Position numbers and translations under genes: made by a program. A stretch of 64,000 nucleotides of DNA from Acheta domesticus (taxonomy: Eukaryota > Arthropoda > Insecta > Orthoptera > Gryllidae). Within the stretch, counting starts at the first letter, position 1. Every line of letters begins with the position of its first letter. Where the stretch lies: positions 218,765,536 through 218,829,535 of the forward strand of contig JAHLJT010000631.1 of NCBI GenBank assembly GCA_031308135.1, in the 5' to 3' direction. The notes beneath the pieces are model-generated. The model was not told the DNA's origin. It did not search any database and saw nothing but the letters and a program-made list of their open reading frames with translations. Of the stretch, positions 33,591 to 43,980 are shown piece after piece.

Positions 33591-36180
33591 TGGAGTCGGA
33601 GGTGGTGGAAGCTGACGAGTTGGTGACTTCGGCGAGGCGGAGGTGGCGCGGGCGGGCGCGAGCCAAGATGCAGATCAGGAGAGGAGAAACGGGCGAGCGG
33701 TTAATGGGAAGAGTATCAAGGACGAGAAACCCGGCAGCGATGTTTGAAATGAAGGGACGCGAAGGGAATAGGGGGTATGAGCCGAAGTGAATGAGAAAGA
33801 GAGTAAGCACTGATTAAAACAATGCACCTTCCCGCACTCCTTCATACTTTCCGTCTCTCTTCGCGTGTCTCGGCTAATGGATCACTGTGCCTCCTCCAAC
33901 GTCGAATACTTGGCTGAGGTACAGTGTGGCGCGAAGAAGGAAGACTGAGAGCTGGGGTGAGGACGAAGGAATTGAGGGGAATGAAGTTATACGAAATCGA
34001 ATAGAGAAAGAGACGGAGCACAAGTGAGCAAGGAAGGAAGAGGAAGGACGACGAGGAAAGTGATGTTGCTTTAACAGAGTATCGAGGGGTATCGAGATAA
34101 AAGGGGAAGATTTTGCGATAGGGAGGCACTCGTTGCGGAAAAGGAAAAGAGAGCAGAGTTGTGTTGTGGGCACAGAGGGTGAGATGGAGACGGATGAGAT
34201 CCTGAGATGTAAAGAAAGAGCTCAGGGGCAAAGCCAACCGTCTTTACATGGTACGTGGAGAGATTCATTGAGTTGGAGATAGGGAAGGGAAAATATACAC
34301 TTTGAGATGTAGCAGAGAAGTAAGGATGTGTGGATAAAATTGTGCTCGAAGATATGCAAAATACTGCCAGGGTGAATGACACAAAGTGTTGAAAAAAATC
34401 TGACCGAAGATGGCAAGACGATGAAAAGAATATGCAGACTGATCAAGAGGGGTGAGTGGATCGAGAATTTATGATGGTGTGAGAGCAGGGAAGGCACAGA
34501 AGAGAAGGAGTAGAGCGGTGGTGGATGTGATGAAGTAAGCGGAGGTAGCCGTCTGTTTCTCTTTTTAAGGTACGTAGATTGGTTGACCGGGATATAGCAA
34601 AATGTACAATAGGCAAGTAGAATTCGTGGAGAGGAACGTAGAGATGAATGAAAAAGTGAATGGATACAAAGAGGTGCCAGAGTAGGGCATGGGTAAAGAA
34701 GTAAAGCAGTGACAAGCTAGTTTTAAACCGGGAGGTCTCTATGACAGCGTAGATAAAGAAGCAGGTTCAGAGGTTGGGAGTAGCAGGTGCGGAACGGAAA
34801 GAATAAAGAAAAAAACAGAAGATCGTTTGCGATGACGGCGGTAGCTATGGGGACGGCGATGGCAGTGGTAACGACAGTAACTGGGATGAACACGATGATG
34901 TTGGGGGTGAAAATGGCAATAACAATAATTGTGATGACGATGACGGAAACGAAAATGATTATAGTGACGGGTGGCATATCCGAGAGTGCTGGCGATGGGG
35001 GCAGAGATGATGGCGGCGGAAGCGTCTGCGTTCATGGTGGCAACAGATGACTGTCCTCTGTGGTGGTTAATGTGAAGGTAGGGACGGCGCTACGTTGGTG
35101 TCGCAACGATGACAGTGACGATGGCGTCTGCGGAGGTGCTGGTGACGGCGGCGGTGGTAGTGCCGATGGTGGCGGTTGTGTCACCGTTGATGAAAGCGAA
35201 GGGGGCGGGGTGTCTGAAGTGGTAGTGGTGGTGGTGGTTGTGATGATTGTAATGGTAGTGTCGGCGCAACGATGGTGGAGGGAACTGCAATGACAGTGAT
35301 GATGACGACCACGACGATGATTATGAAAAAGGCGATAACAATGGTGATGACGATGACGGAAGCGGATGACAGTGACAATGGTGTCGTCGAGGATGTAGGT
35401 GTTGGGGACGGCGGCGATAGTAGTGGTGATAGCGGCGGAAGAGTCTGTGCAATGGCAGAAGAGGCCGGGATCCCGATAGTGGTGGATATGGCGGTAGCAA
35501 GGGAGCTTCGTTTGCGGAGGAGATGGCTGTGACTGCGATGATGACGATCATGTTGAGAGTGAAAGTGGCGATAAAGATGATGAAGATAATGCGATATTGG
35601 TGATGATGACGATGACGTTAACAGAGACGATGACAGTGTCGATGGCGTTGTTGGAGGTGCTGGTGATGGGTGTGTGGAGGAGGTAGTGGTGATGGCGGAA
35701 GAAGCGTCTGCGCTCATGATGGCGAAGGGATCGTGTTCCCAATGGCGGTGGATGCGGTGGTAGCGACGACCACATCCATTCGCTGGCGAAGAGGCACGGC
35801 CATTGAGGTGATGACTGTGGGGCAGCCAGCAATGATGGCGGAGGAAGCGTCTGCGCTATTGATGGGGAAGAGGGAGGGTCCTCTGTGGTGGTGAATGTGG
35901 CGGTAGCGTCGGCGAGGTGATGGCGGATAGAACACGAGGACTGAGGCGACGGGGATGGCGGTGGCTGCGGAACCGCCAGCGCTCGTGATGGCGAAGGAGG
36001 CGGTATCGTAACGGCGGTGGATGCGGCGGTAGCGACGGTGGCGCCACGTCGGCGGAGGGGACGGCACCGGAGGCGGCTGCGGCTGCGGCTGCTCGCCTCG
36101 GCACCGCTCAATCAATGTTGCGCGTGGCGTAATTCGGCAAGGCGCCTCCGCCGCTTTCTTTGCGAGCCGTCTGTTTTTAT
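33591..36180. repeat. Purine-rich region with decayed tandem repeats
   Basis: From the minisatellite to about 36.1 kb the plus strand stays G/A-rich. At 33600-34740 it is GA-rich, and from 34800 it is dominated by GATGACGATGACGG-type phrases. A longer, loose unit recurs: GCGGAAGCGTCTGCGTTCAT (35008), GCGGAAGAGTCTGTGCAATG (35434), GAAGAAGCGTCTGCGCTCAT (35697) and GAGGAAGCGTCTGCGCTATT (35841), each followed by GATGGCG and GGTGGTGGATG-like words. Spacing varies between about 145 and 420 bp. Many overlapping frames on both strands result and none is conserved-looking. Confidence 0.7.
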
Positions 36181-36433
36181 TTATTCGCTCCCTCTCTTGT
36201 TTAATTTTAAAATATTCCGAGCGCCGTGAAAGCGCTTCGAGGCGGAGACGGAGCACCGGAACTGCGGTGAAGCCGACTCTTCCGGCACGGCGCAGGCGGT
36301 GCCCCACCCACCCCCACCCCCTCCCCACCAAGCATCGCCCCACCCGCTCCAACCACCGCTCTCCACTGCTGCAGGTTACGGGCTGCCAAGGAGACTTCCG
36401 CAGATGGATTTCCGACCCGCTAATGCATTATAA
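36181..36433. other. Intergenic DNA with C-rich patch
   Basis: A C-rich stretch (CCCACCCACCCCCACCCCCT near 36303) follows the purine-rich region, a switch of strand bias. Nothing else was seen. Confidence 0.4.
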
Positions 36434-36775
36434 GCGAACGAAGTGGCTCAGGGCTTAGCGCGCTAACTTCTCATTGGAGAAGCCCGAGTTCAATCCCTGT
36501 GCCGGCCATCTTTACCGGCATTTCTGTGATCTCCTGGTCATCAAGGTGAATGCTGGGATGATTCTATTTAAAGGCCTTGGCCGCGAAACCGGCGGCGCTA
36601 GCCGAATTCGTTAACTGCGTGAAGTCACGTGGGTTAAGCGAGTTCGAGAAATTGCAGATTTCTGGTTGGGTGACTGGCTAGGAACCCCGGGATCTGACGG
36701 CGCCGAGGCCAATTGCCCGTTAGGGGACATACGGCTAAATAGAAATACATTACATCACTTGACTTTTTTTTGTGT
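36434..36775 (+). repeat. tRNA-derived SINE-like element, family 3
   Basis: The head carries A-box-like TGGCTCAGGGCTTAGCGCG (36444-36462) and B-box-like GAGTTCAATCC (36486-36496), closing with CCCTGTGCCGGCCA as a tRNA T-arm/acceptor would. A roughly 240-bp body follows (for example GGCCTTGGCCGCGAAACCGG near 36575), ending near a T run at 36765. Only one copy is in the window, so the 3' boundary is uncertain. A functional tRNA is unlikely because the acceptor stem does not pair well. Confidence 0.55.
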
Positions 36776-38700
36776 CGGTAGATGCATGTGTTGTTGGTCG
36801 GTAGTTCTTTCAAATATAAAATCATTAATTCGAATGGAATTGAATAATCTACATCATAATTTACTGGGTCCTGAGATAGTCACGCAAAGTTTATACACTA
36901 AAGAGAGAGATAAACTTGTTTCTTTGTCATATTAGATAACATTTAAGAATATGCTGTCAGAAAAGATTTTTTGGATTGAATATCTCAGTAAGAAATTAGA
37001 AAAAATATTCACAATTAATTATTATCTCGATTAAAATTATTATCTCGATTAAAATCGAGAGGGTAGCTATGAAATGTAATGCTACAGACAAGACTGTGAC
37101 AGCACAATCCGGTAGTTTTCGCAATCGCACAATTCAGTTCTGGAGTTTGAGTGAGTGGGGTTAGAAGGGAAGACAATCAAACTCGCTCGTTTGTGCAGGA
37201 AGTCTGCGCCGCCAGCAGCCTGGGAATGGGCTCTCTTCAGCGCTCGAGACCCGCTGAGGCAGAAGGATTAAGTGCCCCTGGACGTAACGCGCGCTAGAAA
37301 CGAGCAAAGTTGGTGATTAGTTGAGAGGAAGGGTGTACCTTCATCGAAAGACGGAAATGTAATTTCTAAACTTCAAAACACTGATATATAATAAAATGTA
37401 AGCAATTCAAGATAATTAATTTAAACTAAGTTAAATAAAAGTCTGTATTGAAACATCACTTACATAATTTTCGCGTTGTGTACGTGTCAGGTACACCTCC
37501 TGTGTTGCATTTAAAAGGGCGAAAAAATCAATTTGTCGGAATTGCCACTGAGATTATTGAATCCAAAGTGGCACAAATTTAATTTATTTTATATTTTACG
37601 GTCGCCAGACACAGAAGTGGCACATTTAATATTTACTGTATTGATTACCTAGCCTCTCAATACTCAATATGGAGCTAGAGGTAAGAATCTGACTTGTGCA
37701 CCGAATGGAATATTGCGGAGTCAACCTCCTAAGCAATCGAACTTTTCCTCAGACTCGAAGAGTCAACTATTACTCTATCACAGGCACGTAAATACGGTCA
37801 TCTAACGAGAGGAGAGGATCCCTATCAGGAGGAGAACACACATCAGAAATATTATTTCAACATTACAAATTACATTTAATGATTGAAAAAATGCCGAAGC
37901 ATGTACACATGTTGAAGTTAACACCTGTAAATACAAAATACATAGTCCAAATCTTACACTTTGAAACAATAATTGCTCCCAGGAAACAAATATCTGAAAG
38001 CAATGATACAGAATTACAACAAACTTTAGAACAATTGAAAAAATGACAGTCACAATGAAGTATGGGCCGACGTATTGAAATTAACAATTTATAAAGGAGA
38101 TTGTTTACACTGCTACTACTGTTGCCAAACGCAAGTCGTAACACAGCCCATTTTTGGGTAGACGCTTGCGCAGCAATAAACAATACAAATTTGTAAACAT
38201 AGGCAACCTGTCAAGCACCTTCTGTAAACAATGAAAAAACAAATTGAGTTATAAACTGCACAGACGAATCTTTACATAAATCGCAAAAAACCCTCTTGGG
38301 GAAAAACCTTTACATTTCAACAACATTAAAGTTTCAAACAACATTAACAGTCTCATAAAAAAGCAATGCAAAAATGTGTCTCTCTCTCATCAATGTTAAC
38401 ACATTTTTAACCTTACGTGAGTGTTGGCAATGATATTTCAGTATTACCTGTCTAAAATTGCCCCTTTGGCTATACTAAACAATAGCCTTTCAGGTGTCGC
38501 TGCAGGAGACAATACCTGCTCTTCCTAAGAAGACAAGACTTCAACAATAACATACAAACCTGCACCTCGAAATTGGCTCAACGGACCCTTTGTTCACCAG
38601 GAAGCCCGTTCTGGACAGACTTCAACACGACCACGTCTAAAACGGCACGGGCCGCACAGACTGCCACTTTTAATCTGCAACCAGTTACAGATTCACATTA
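36776..38700. other. AT-rich intergenic DNA
   Basis: A 20-bp direct duplication (ATTATCTCGATTAAAA, 37020-37055) is present. Minus-strand frames at 37802-38183 overlap each other and lack domains. No TE was identified. Confidence 0.4.
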
Positions 38701-39561
38701 CGTAGGTCGTTCCGAAAGAAATGCCTCCTATTTATTTGTATGACAACTACAGTAAATAAAATAACAAACTTAATACAATGTGTTAGAATAGAGTTTCTTG
38801 AATATGACACTATTTTTCAATATAGTCCCCCTTTTTTCTACATATTTTAAGAACCTGCATGCCACGCTGGTAAAAACCTGTGCCAGCCGAGTTGACCTGT
38901 TCGGGGAATTCTTATGGCGTCATTTCATGGATTGTCGTTATATTTCTGGCTCAGAATGGTGACATCATGTCTCGTAATCAGTGATTATTCGGTCCAGAAA
39001 ACCGCCACCTTCAGCTTCGTATTGAGTCCAATGCTCCTCACAACGTTCCGTTCGGTGGTGTTCGTGTTCCTGTGTGAGTGATCGCAGGACACATCTTGCG
39101 CACAATTTTCGGTAACTCAATTTACTCAGCGTTACCTCTAATGCATTGCAGACAATTTTGAGCGCGGTACGCAGTTACCCAGTACCGTATGAACCTATTC
39201 ACGCGGAAGAGATGATCGAGGCGTTCTGTCGCCACCGCTGAAACGCACTGCCCATCGTCGCCACACTTAAGTGACATTCACTGTATGCTTCCCGTAACAT
39301 TCACCACGAGACTGGTGATGTCGATTCGTGGAATTTCCTCCACAGTGAGAAATTCAGTCACACATCTCTGATTCTGACGCGCAAACCCGCTAGACACCAT
39401 TTTAGCGTTCTGTAACTATGCTTCTATCTGACAAATAGAAACGAAATTGCATGATTTTTAACGAGAAAGTTCATATTTCACTATGACACCACTCACATTC
39501 GTTTTTGAGATCATACGCCAAAGTAAAAAAATGGGAGGCATTACTTTCGGAACGACCCTCG
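38701..39561 (-). mobile_element. mariner-family transposon, internally deleted
   Basis: Terminal inverted repeats of at least 28 bp bound the element: left CGTAGGTCGTTCCGAAAG, right (reversed) CGAGGGTCGTTCCGAAAG, with 3 mismatches over 28 bp. TA flanks both sides (38699-38700 and 39562-39563), the usual Tc1/mariner target duplication. The minus strand holds transposase remnants: an N-terminal RCVTEFLTVEEIP, a central QYEAEGGGFLDRIITDYET where mariners have GDETW around the first catalytic Asp, RQSMK then RHKNSP, and the C-terminal end GDYIEK. Most of the region between the central block and the C-terminus is missing, and stops and shifts abound. At 861 bp it is shorter than a typical 1.3-kb mariner. 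It is non-autonomous and old. Confidence 0.85.
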
Positions 39562-39844
39562 TACATAGGATGCCCCACCTGATCCCAGCATGTACCAAGC
39601 CTACAGACTATCCGAGATGCGTCGACTGGCGACTTAACAAATTGCGTGTACAACGACACGACTTCTTTACAAGAATTCACCCGCAGGTGAGAGCGGCCAG
39701 GCTGTCAACGTACAGAGAAAATGATTAGACAATGGTAACACTCATAAACAATTTCAAACATAAAATATCACTGCCAACACGTAAACATTCAAAAAGTCCA
39801 ACTTAGACATGTAGAGAGAGAGACCACTTAAGAGTAACACATTA

Positions 39845-40362
39845 AGGCCGGTATACACGGTATAGTTTTCGTGTAGATTCTCATACAGTTTCTACATAGA
39901 AACGTCAAAATCTCAAACTGAACGTAGAGTCGCGCATACACGGTGTAGACCAGACTTCACGCTTTCTGCATGAGCCTCCACAAGCCGCCGCTAGGGGGTC
40001 TACCGAGAAACAACTGAATTGCGCCGTCCGGGTACTACTACAAATTCCCACTCGTTTCGCACCTAGGGAAGAAGGGCTCAAGAAAACGCGCGCGGATAAG
40101 TCAAATAAACTTACCTGAATAACCAAAAACAAAAACGCCACGCTGGTACACACAATTTCACTTCGCTCTATCACACCTTCACACACCAAATCGTCGCGTT
40201 GGGTACACAGATCCATTAGTAAACAATTCTGCCGCTAGAGGCGCTGGAGTCAAACTACATGCGTTTCCACACGAAAAAATTACGAACATGTTCATAATTT
40301 TCTCATGTAGTCTGGACTGCATGAAGAATCTACACGAAAAACTATACCATGTATACCGGCCT
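39845..40362. mobile_element. PIF/Harbinger-type MITE
   Basis: It has inverted termini of about 38 bp: left AGGCCGGTATACACGGTATA, right (reversed) AGGCCGGTATACATGGTATA, continuing through GTTTT(T)CGTGTAGATTCT. The flanking triplet TTA (39842-39844 and 40363-40365) matches the TWA duplication typical of Harbinger-type elements. It is 518 bp with no transposase. Inside are two motifs of the CCGCTAG(A/G)GG type (near 39986 and 40232), loosely like an insect CTCF site. That last point is speculative. Confidence 0.8.
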
Positions 40363-40867
40363 TTAAATATTACGACCCGCAGGCCGGTCTAACTTGGCGA
40401 TCGATAATTTAGAATTGAACGAACAAACGTTAAGGTGACATCTCACGCACAAGTAGCAATGCGCGGGAGCGCTCGGCTTCTTTTTATACCATTTTACACA
40501 TAAGTAAGCTTCCGCGTGCACTAGATCAAGCAGCGGAGTTATACCAGTACACAGAGAATAACCAATCAGAAATCTCACGAAGTGTCCGCATGAGCGCTCC
40601 TTTCCTTTACGAAAAGCATACAGATGTAGCAGGTGAGTTGACAGTCCCCGATTAGGGCGTTATCTAGGAGCGGCCAGTGGAACTACAGATGTGATAAACA
40701 TAACATGAAACAATTTCTGGTTTTGGCAATTTACAAGTTCCAGAGGCTGTACTTTAAAACTTTATAACCAAATCTTCAATTTACATTATTAACTGAGTAT
40801 GTTGACACATAAAACAACCAGTTTGAAGGCTGTATTACAAAGTTATAAGAAAATGAAAAGTTACAGA
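40363..40867. other. Intergenic spacer
   Basis: No recognisable feature between the Harbinger-type MITE and R copy 7. Confidence 0.35.
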
Positions 40868-41700
40868 ATTAAAAATTTTCGCCAAGATTGATATTCCCCA
40901 ATCAATTTGGCTGATGTCACGGGCCCTTGAATTAAAAACTGATATTTTAATTTTGGGGGATAATTTACATGAATCCATTGGGACATTTTAGAAAAATAAA
41001 CGGTTCCATTGCTTTTATTATTTTTTTTGTTGTGTGAAAGACATTTATGAGAATAGGGTAGGTTTCATGTTCGTCTGAAATTCTTAATTTTCGAAAATTG
41101 AAAAAATTCAATTATTTAGGTGTCTTCCTACAACTACAATTATGAAGATATTTTTTTCAATGAAATGTGTTCATCGAAAACAGGTCTCAAAATAATTTCA
41201 TGTTCAATTTACCAAAATCATTAATGTTTTTTGCTAAATTTGAGGTCAATCGTAGGCAATTTTTATTTTCTTTGAACAATTTTTTCTTAAAAATGGGACA
41301 AAATTTTTTTGGTTCAACGTTTAAACTTCAGATAGAGTAAAGGACGCTGAAGAGAGTGATGCAGGTCACACGTTCTTTGAAATATCTGCTTTTACGAAAA
41401 TTTAAAAAAATAAAGTTTCGGCGTCTTCTTCCAACTACAATTGTGAAGATACAATTTTTTCTTAATGAAATATGATAGTAAAAAAACAGATCCTCGAATT
41501 TGGTCATGTTTAATTTTTTTTAAAAAATATTATTTTTTGTGTAATTTGGCTAAAAAGTCGCCCGCTCAGATTTGTTGCATGAACGTAATTTTGGAGGTGT
41601 TTTGAGTCAGTTAGATGCTACATAATTTAGAATGTGTTAATTATTTCATATTTCTTTGTTCGTTTTTGCATTGGAACTTTTGTTATACAGTTACGGTTAC
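40868..41700 (+). repeat. R-family repeat, copy 7 (core only)
   Basis: It begins within the core (GATTGATATTCCCCAATCAA, then CTTGAATTAAAAACTGATAT, ATTTTAATTTTGGGG) and continues through GAAAATTGAAAAAATTCAAT, CTTCCTACAACTACAATTAT and TTTCTTTGTTCGTTTTTGCA. It aligns block for block with copy 5 (24170-24990). Both terminal modules and the CCGTCC tract are lost. Confidence 0.68.
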
Positions 41701-43744
41701 TCGCGTTATTACAATCCTGTTGTTGATTAAAAGTTGAAATCCTGTTGCTTTTAATAATCCCCTAATAGTTTGACTTCGTCTTCTAAACCCCAAAATTATA
41801 CTTTTTTTAAGTAGAATTCATTTTGATAACATTTCTTGGAACAATCTTTTTGTTTGAACAACAAATTTCTTATACCTTACTATTAGTTGTAGTTTCCAAA
41901 ATTTATGATTCATTATGACTGCCTTCTTGTAAAACGTTGTATTTAAACCAAAGAAGTGTCTCCTCCCTTTCTTTGTGGCGTCGCGTTCTTTAAATATTTT
42001 TGTTTGTTCATGGATGTTGATTGTTGCTTGGTAAACCAACTACCAATAATTATATTAGCACATTCTTACAAAGAAAACAGATATAGGAGAGAACGTCATT
42101 GATAAAACAGTTATATTGACAACAAAAAGTGCAATGCTGACGTTAAATAAATGGTGGAATACACTTGTTAGATGTAAATTTCTAAGAAATTTACATAATT
42201 TCTTGAGGTTTTCTACATCACATTACACACAAATTGAGAAAATTTATTTTCCTGTGAACACCTTATTTACATACATGATTAATTTTTTTAAAATATCAAA
42301 CGTTTTAGTGTTTCTAATACTATAAAAAGGAACTTTGATGTATCCTGCTTCAATGTCGATTCTAAAATTACATTTTTGCTGGTAGAAATTATACTAAAGA
42401 AACAATCGGCAAATAAAAACTAATTGTTTTATATTTTCGGTCTTTATAACTTTTTAAATGAGCGCTGACACACTTGGGATGCAATTTCTAACTTTAATTA
42501 AATTATTTAAGACTTGTTTATAGAATATAATATTTATTTTGATACTTATTAATACATATAATATATCTGGAGGTAGTTTTTTCGCAGTGGTTACAAAAAC
42601 ACAAAGGAAACAACAAACACACAAACATTATAATATTTACATATTACTTAATAAAATTGTACAAAATTATTATATTAGTCCTATCATGCAAAAGCTGATG
42701 TTATATAAAATAAAAATAATAATACAAAAAAATTAATGCTAACATATTCTAAAAAATTACAATTTATTTAATCTAATTTTAATTTTTTTTTTACATTCTG
42801 AACGAAAGTCTTCAGCTCTGTTGCAGATAATTGTTCCAATATTGTATTATTCTATTTACAAATGAGAATTACCTACATCTTTTCTCTGTTTTCTTTGCCG
42901 AATTTTGAACTCATAATCATTCCGCGCGACGTAAGTAGTTTTTGATAATCTCGCCTTTAAAAAAATTAAGGAGGTAGAAATATTCGTAAATCACACTTTA
43001 CTATTTTGCATGTCAAACTTTTAATTTTTATGTGCTTTAATGATTGAATAGATTTTTATGATATGTGTTCTGAAAGCGACATTTTATCTCGCGATTGGGA
43101 AAGGTTGTTGCACCAGGCGTATGTGCCTACTTTTTAATCAAATAAACAAATTACGTAATGACATATACAGATTAGTAGTAGCTGAATCAGCTGTACAAAA
43201 TTATTATTATTAATTTCATGCATTCACAGATTTATCTACAGACTATCTACAGACATCCTCACACTTTTAGCAATACTTTTATTAAAAATTGAATTTAGCA
43301 CGCAACGCATGGCCTAGAATAACCTGTTTTACTAGTTTCTAATATTTGGGGGGGAGGCAAGTGGCAACCGTCAGATTTACAAATCTTTTGGGTGTCGACC
43401 CGAGATTTAGTATACCGACTATCTTCCTCCAATTCAAATTCTTAGTAGATTCATAGAAATTTTATGCTGGACTAAGCGGATATATAATTGATTATCTCAG
43501 TTTTACTATTTGGTCTGTGACTCATTTAAAATCAATATTAATAAAGATCAATAAATGGCTTACAATTCACTTTTGGTTGAATTCAATCTATTTCATTTTT
43601 GTAATTTCGAGAGAGAGAATTTCAAATTTATGGTAAAATACAATGTTGTGTGTTAGAAAAACATTAGAGATTGTTTTCAAATACTTATTTAGTTATTCTG
43701 ATGTAGTAAAACCCTCTGATGTAGTTTTACTGTAAAATTGCATT
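41701..43744. other. Very AT-rich intergenic DNA
   Basis: No coding fragment or element was recognised. Minus-strand frames such as 41818-42039 (73 codons, Lys-rich) are chance frames in A/T-rich DNA. Confidence 0.45.
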
Positions 43745-43750
43745 TTTAAT
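43745..43750 (-). promoter_or_regulatory. Possible poly(A) signal for ABCB6
   Basis: On the minus strand ATTAAA lies about 230 bp beyond the ABCB6 stop codon. It is the nearest close match to a polyadenylation hexamer that I saw; no AATAAA was found closer. In AT-rich DNA the hexamer occurs by chance often. Confidence 0.3.
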
Positions 43751-43980
43751 AAAAGGCATTATGCATTAACAGGTTACTTACAATTACACTGAAAAAATAA
43801 AAACTGAAGTGGTTTTTGATTATGTATTAGATGAAGTTTAGTATCAGCAGTTATACATTAGTCACAAAAATATATAAAAATTGTGTGATTCTTTGTAAGT
43901 AGAAAATTCTTATCATACGGATAGGAATTCTGCAGAAATAAAATAATATAGTTGGGTCATAAAATAAATCTGTTAACACA

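Noticed and set aside
32935..33810. A 291-codon proline-rich minus-strand frame, the longest after ABCB6
   Set aside because: It runs through the 18-bp minisatellite, whose unit length keeps frames open; one 17-bp unit shifts phase, the flanks show no domain, and the same DNA is also open on the plus strand.
34739..36352. Numerous frames up to 212 codons
   Set aside because: Purine-rich decayed repeats; overlapping frames on opposite strands with His/Ser/Arg-rich or Met/Val/Thr-rich repeats.
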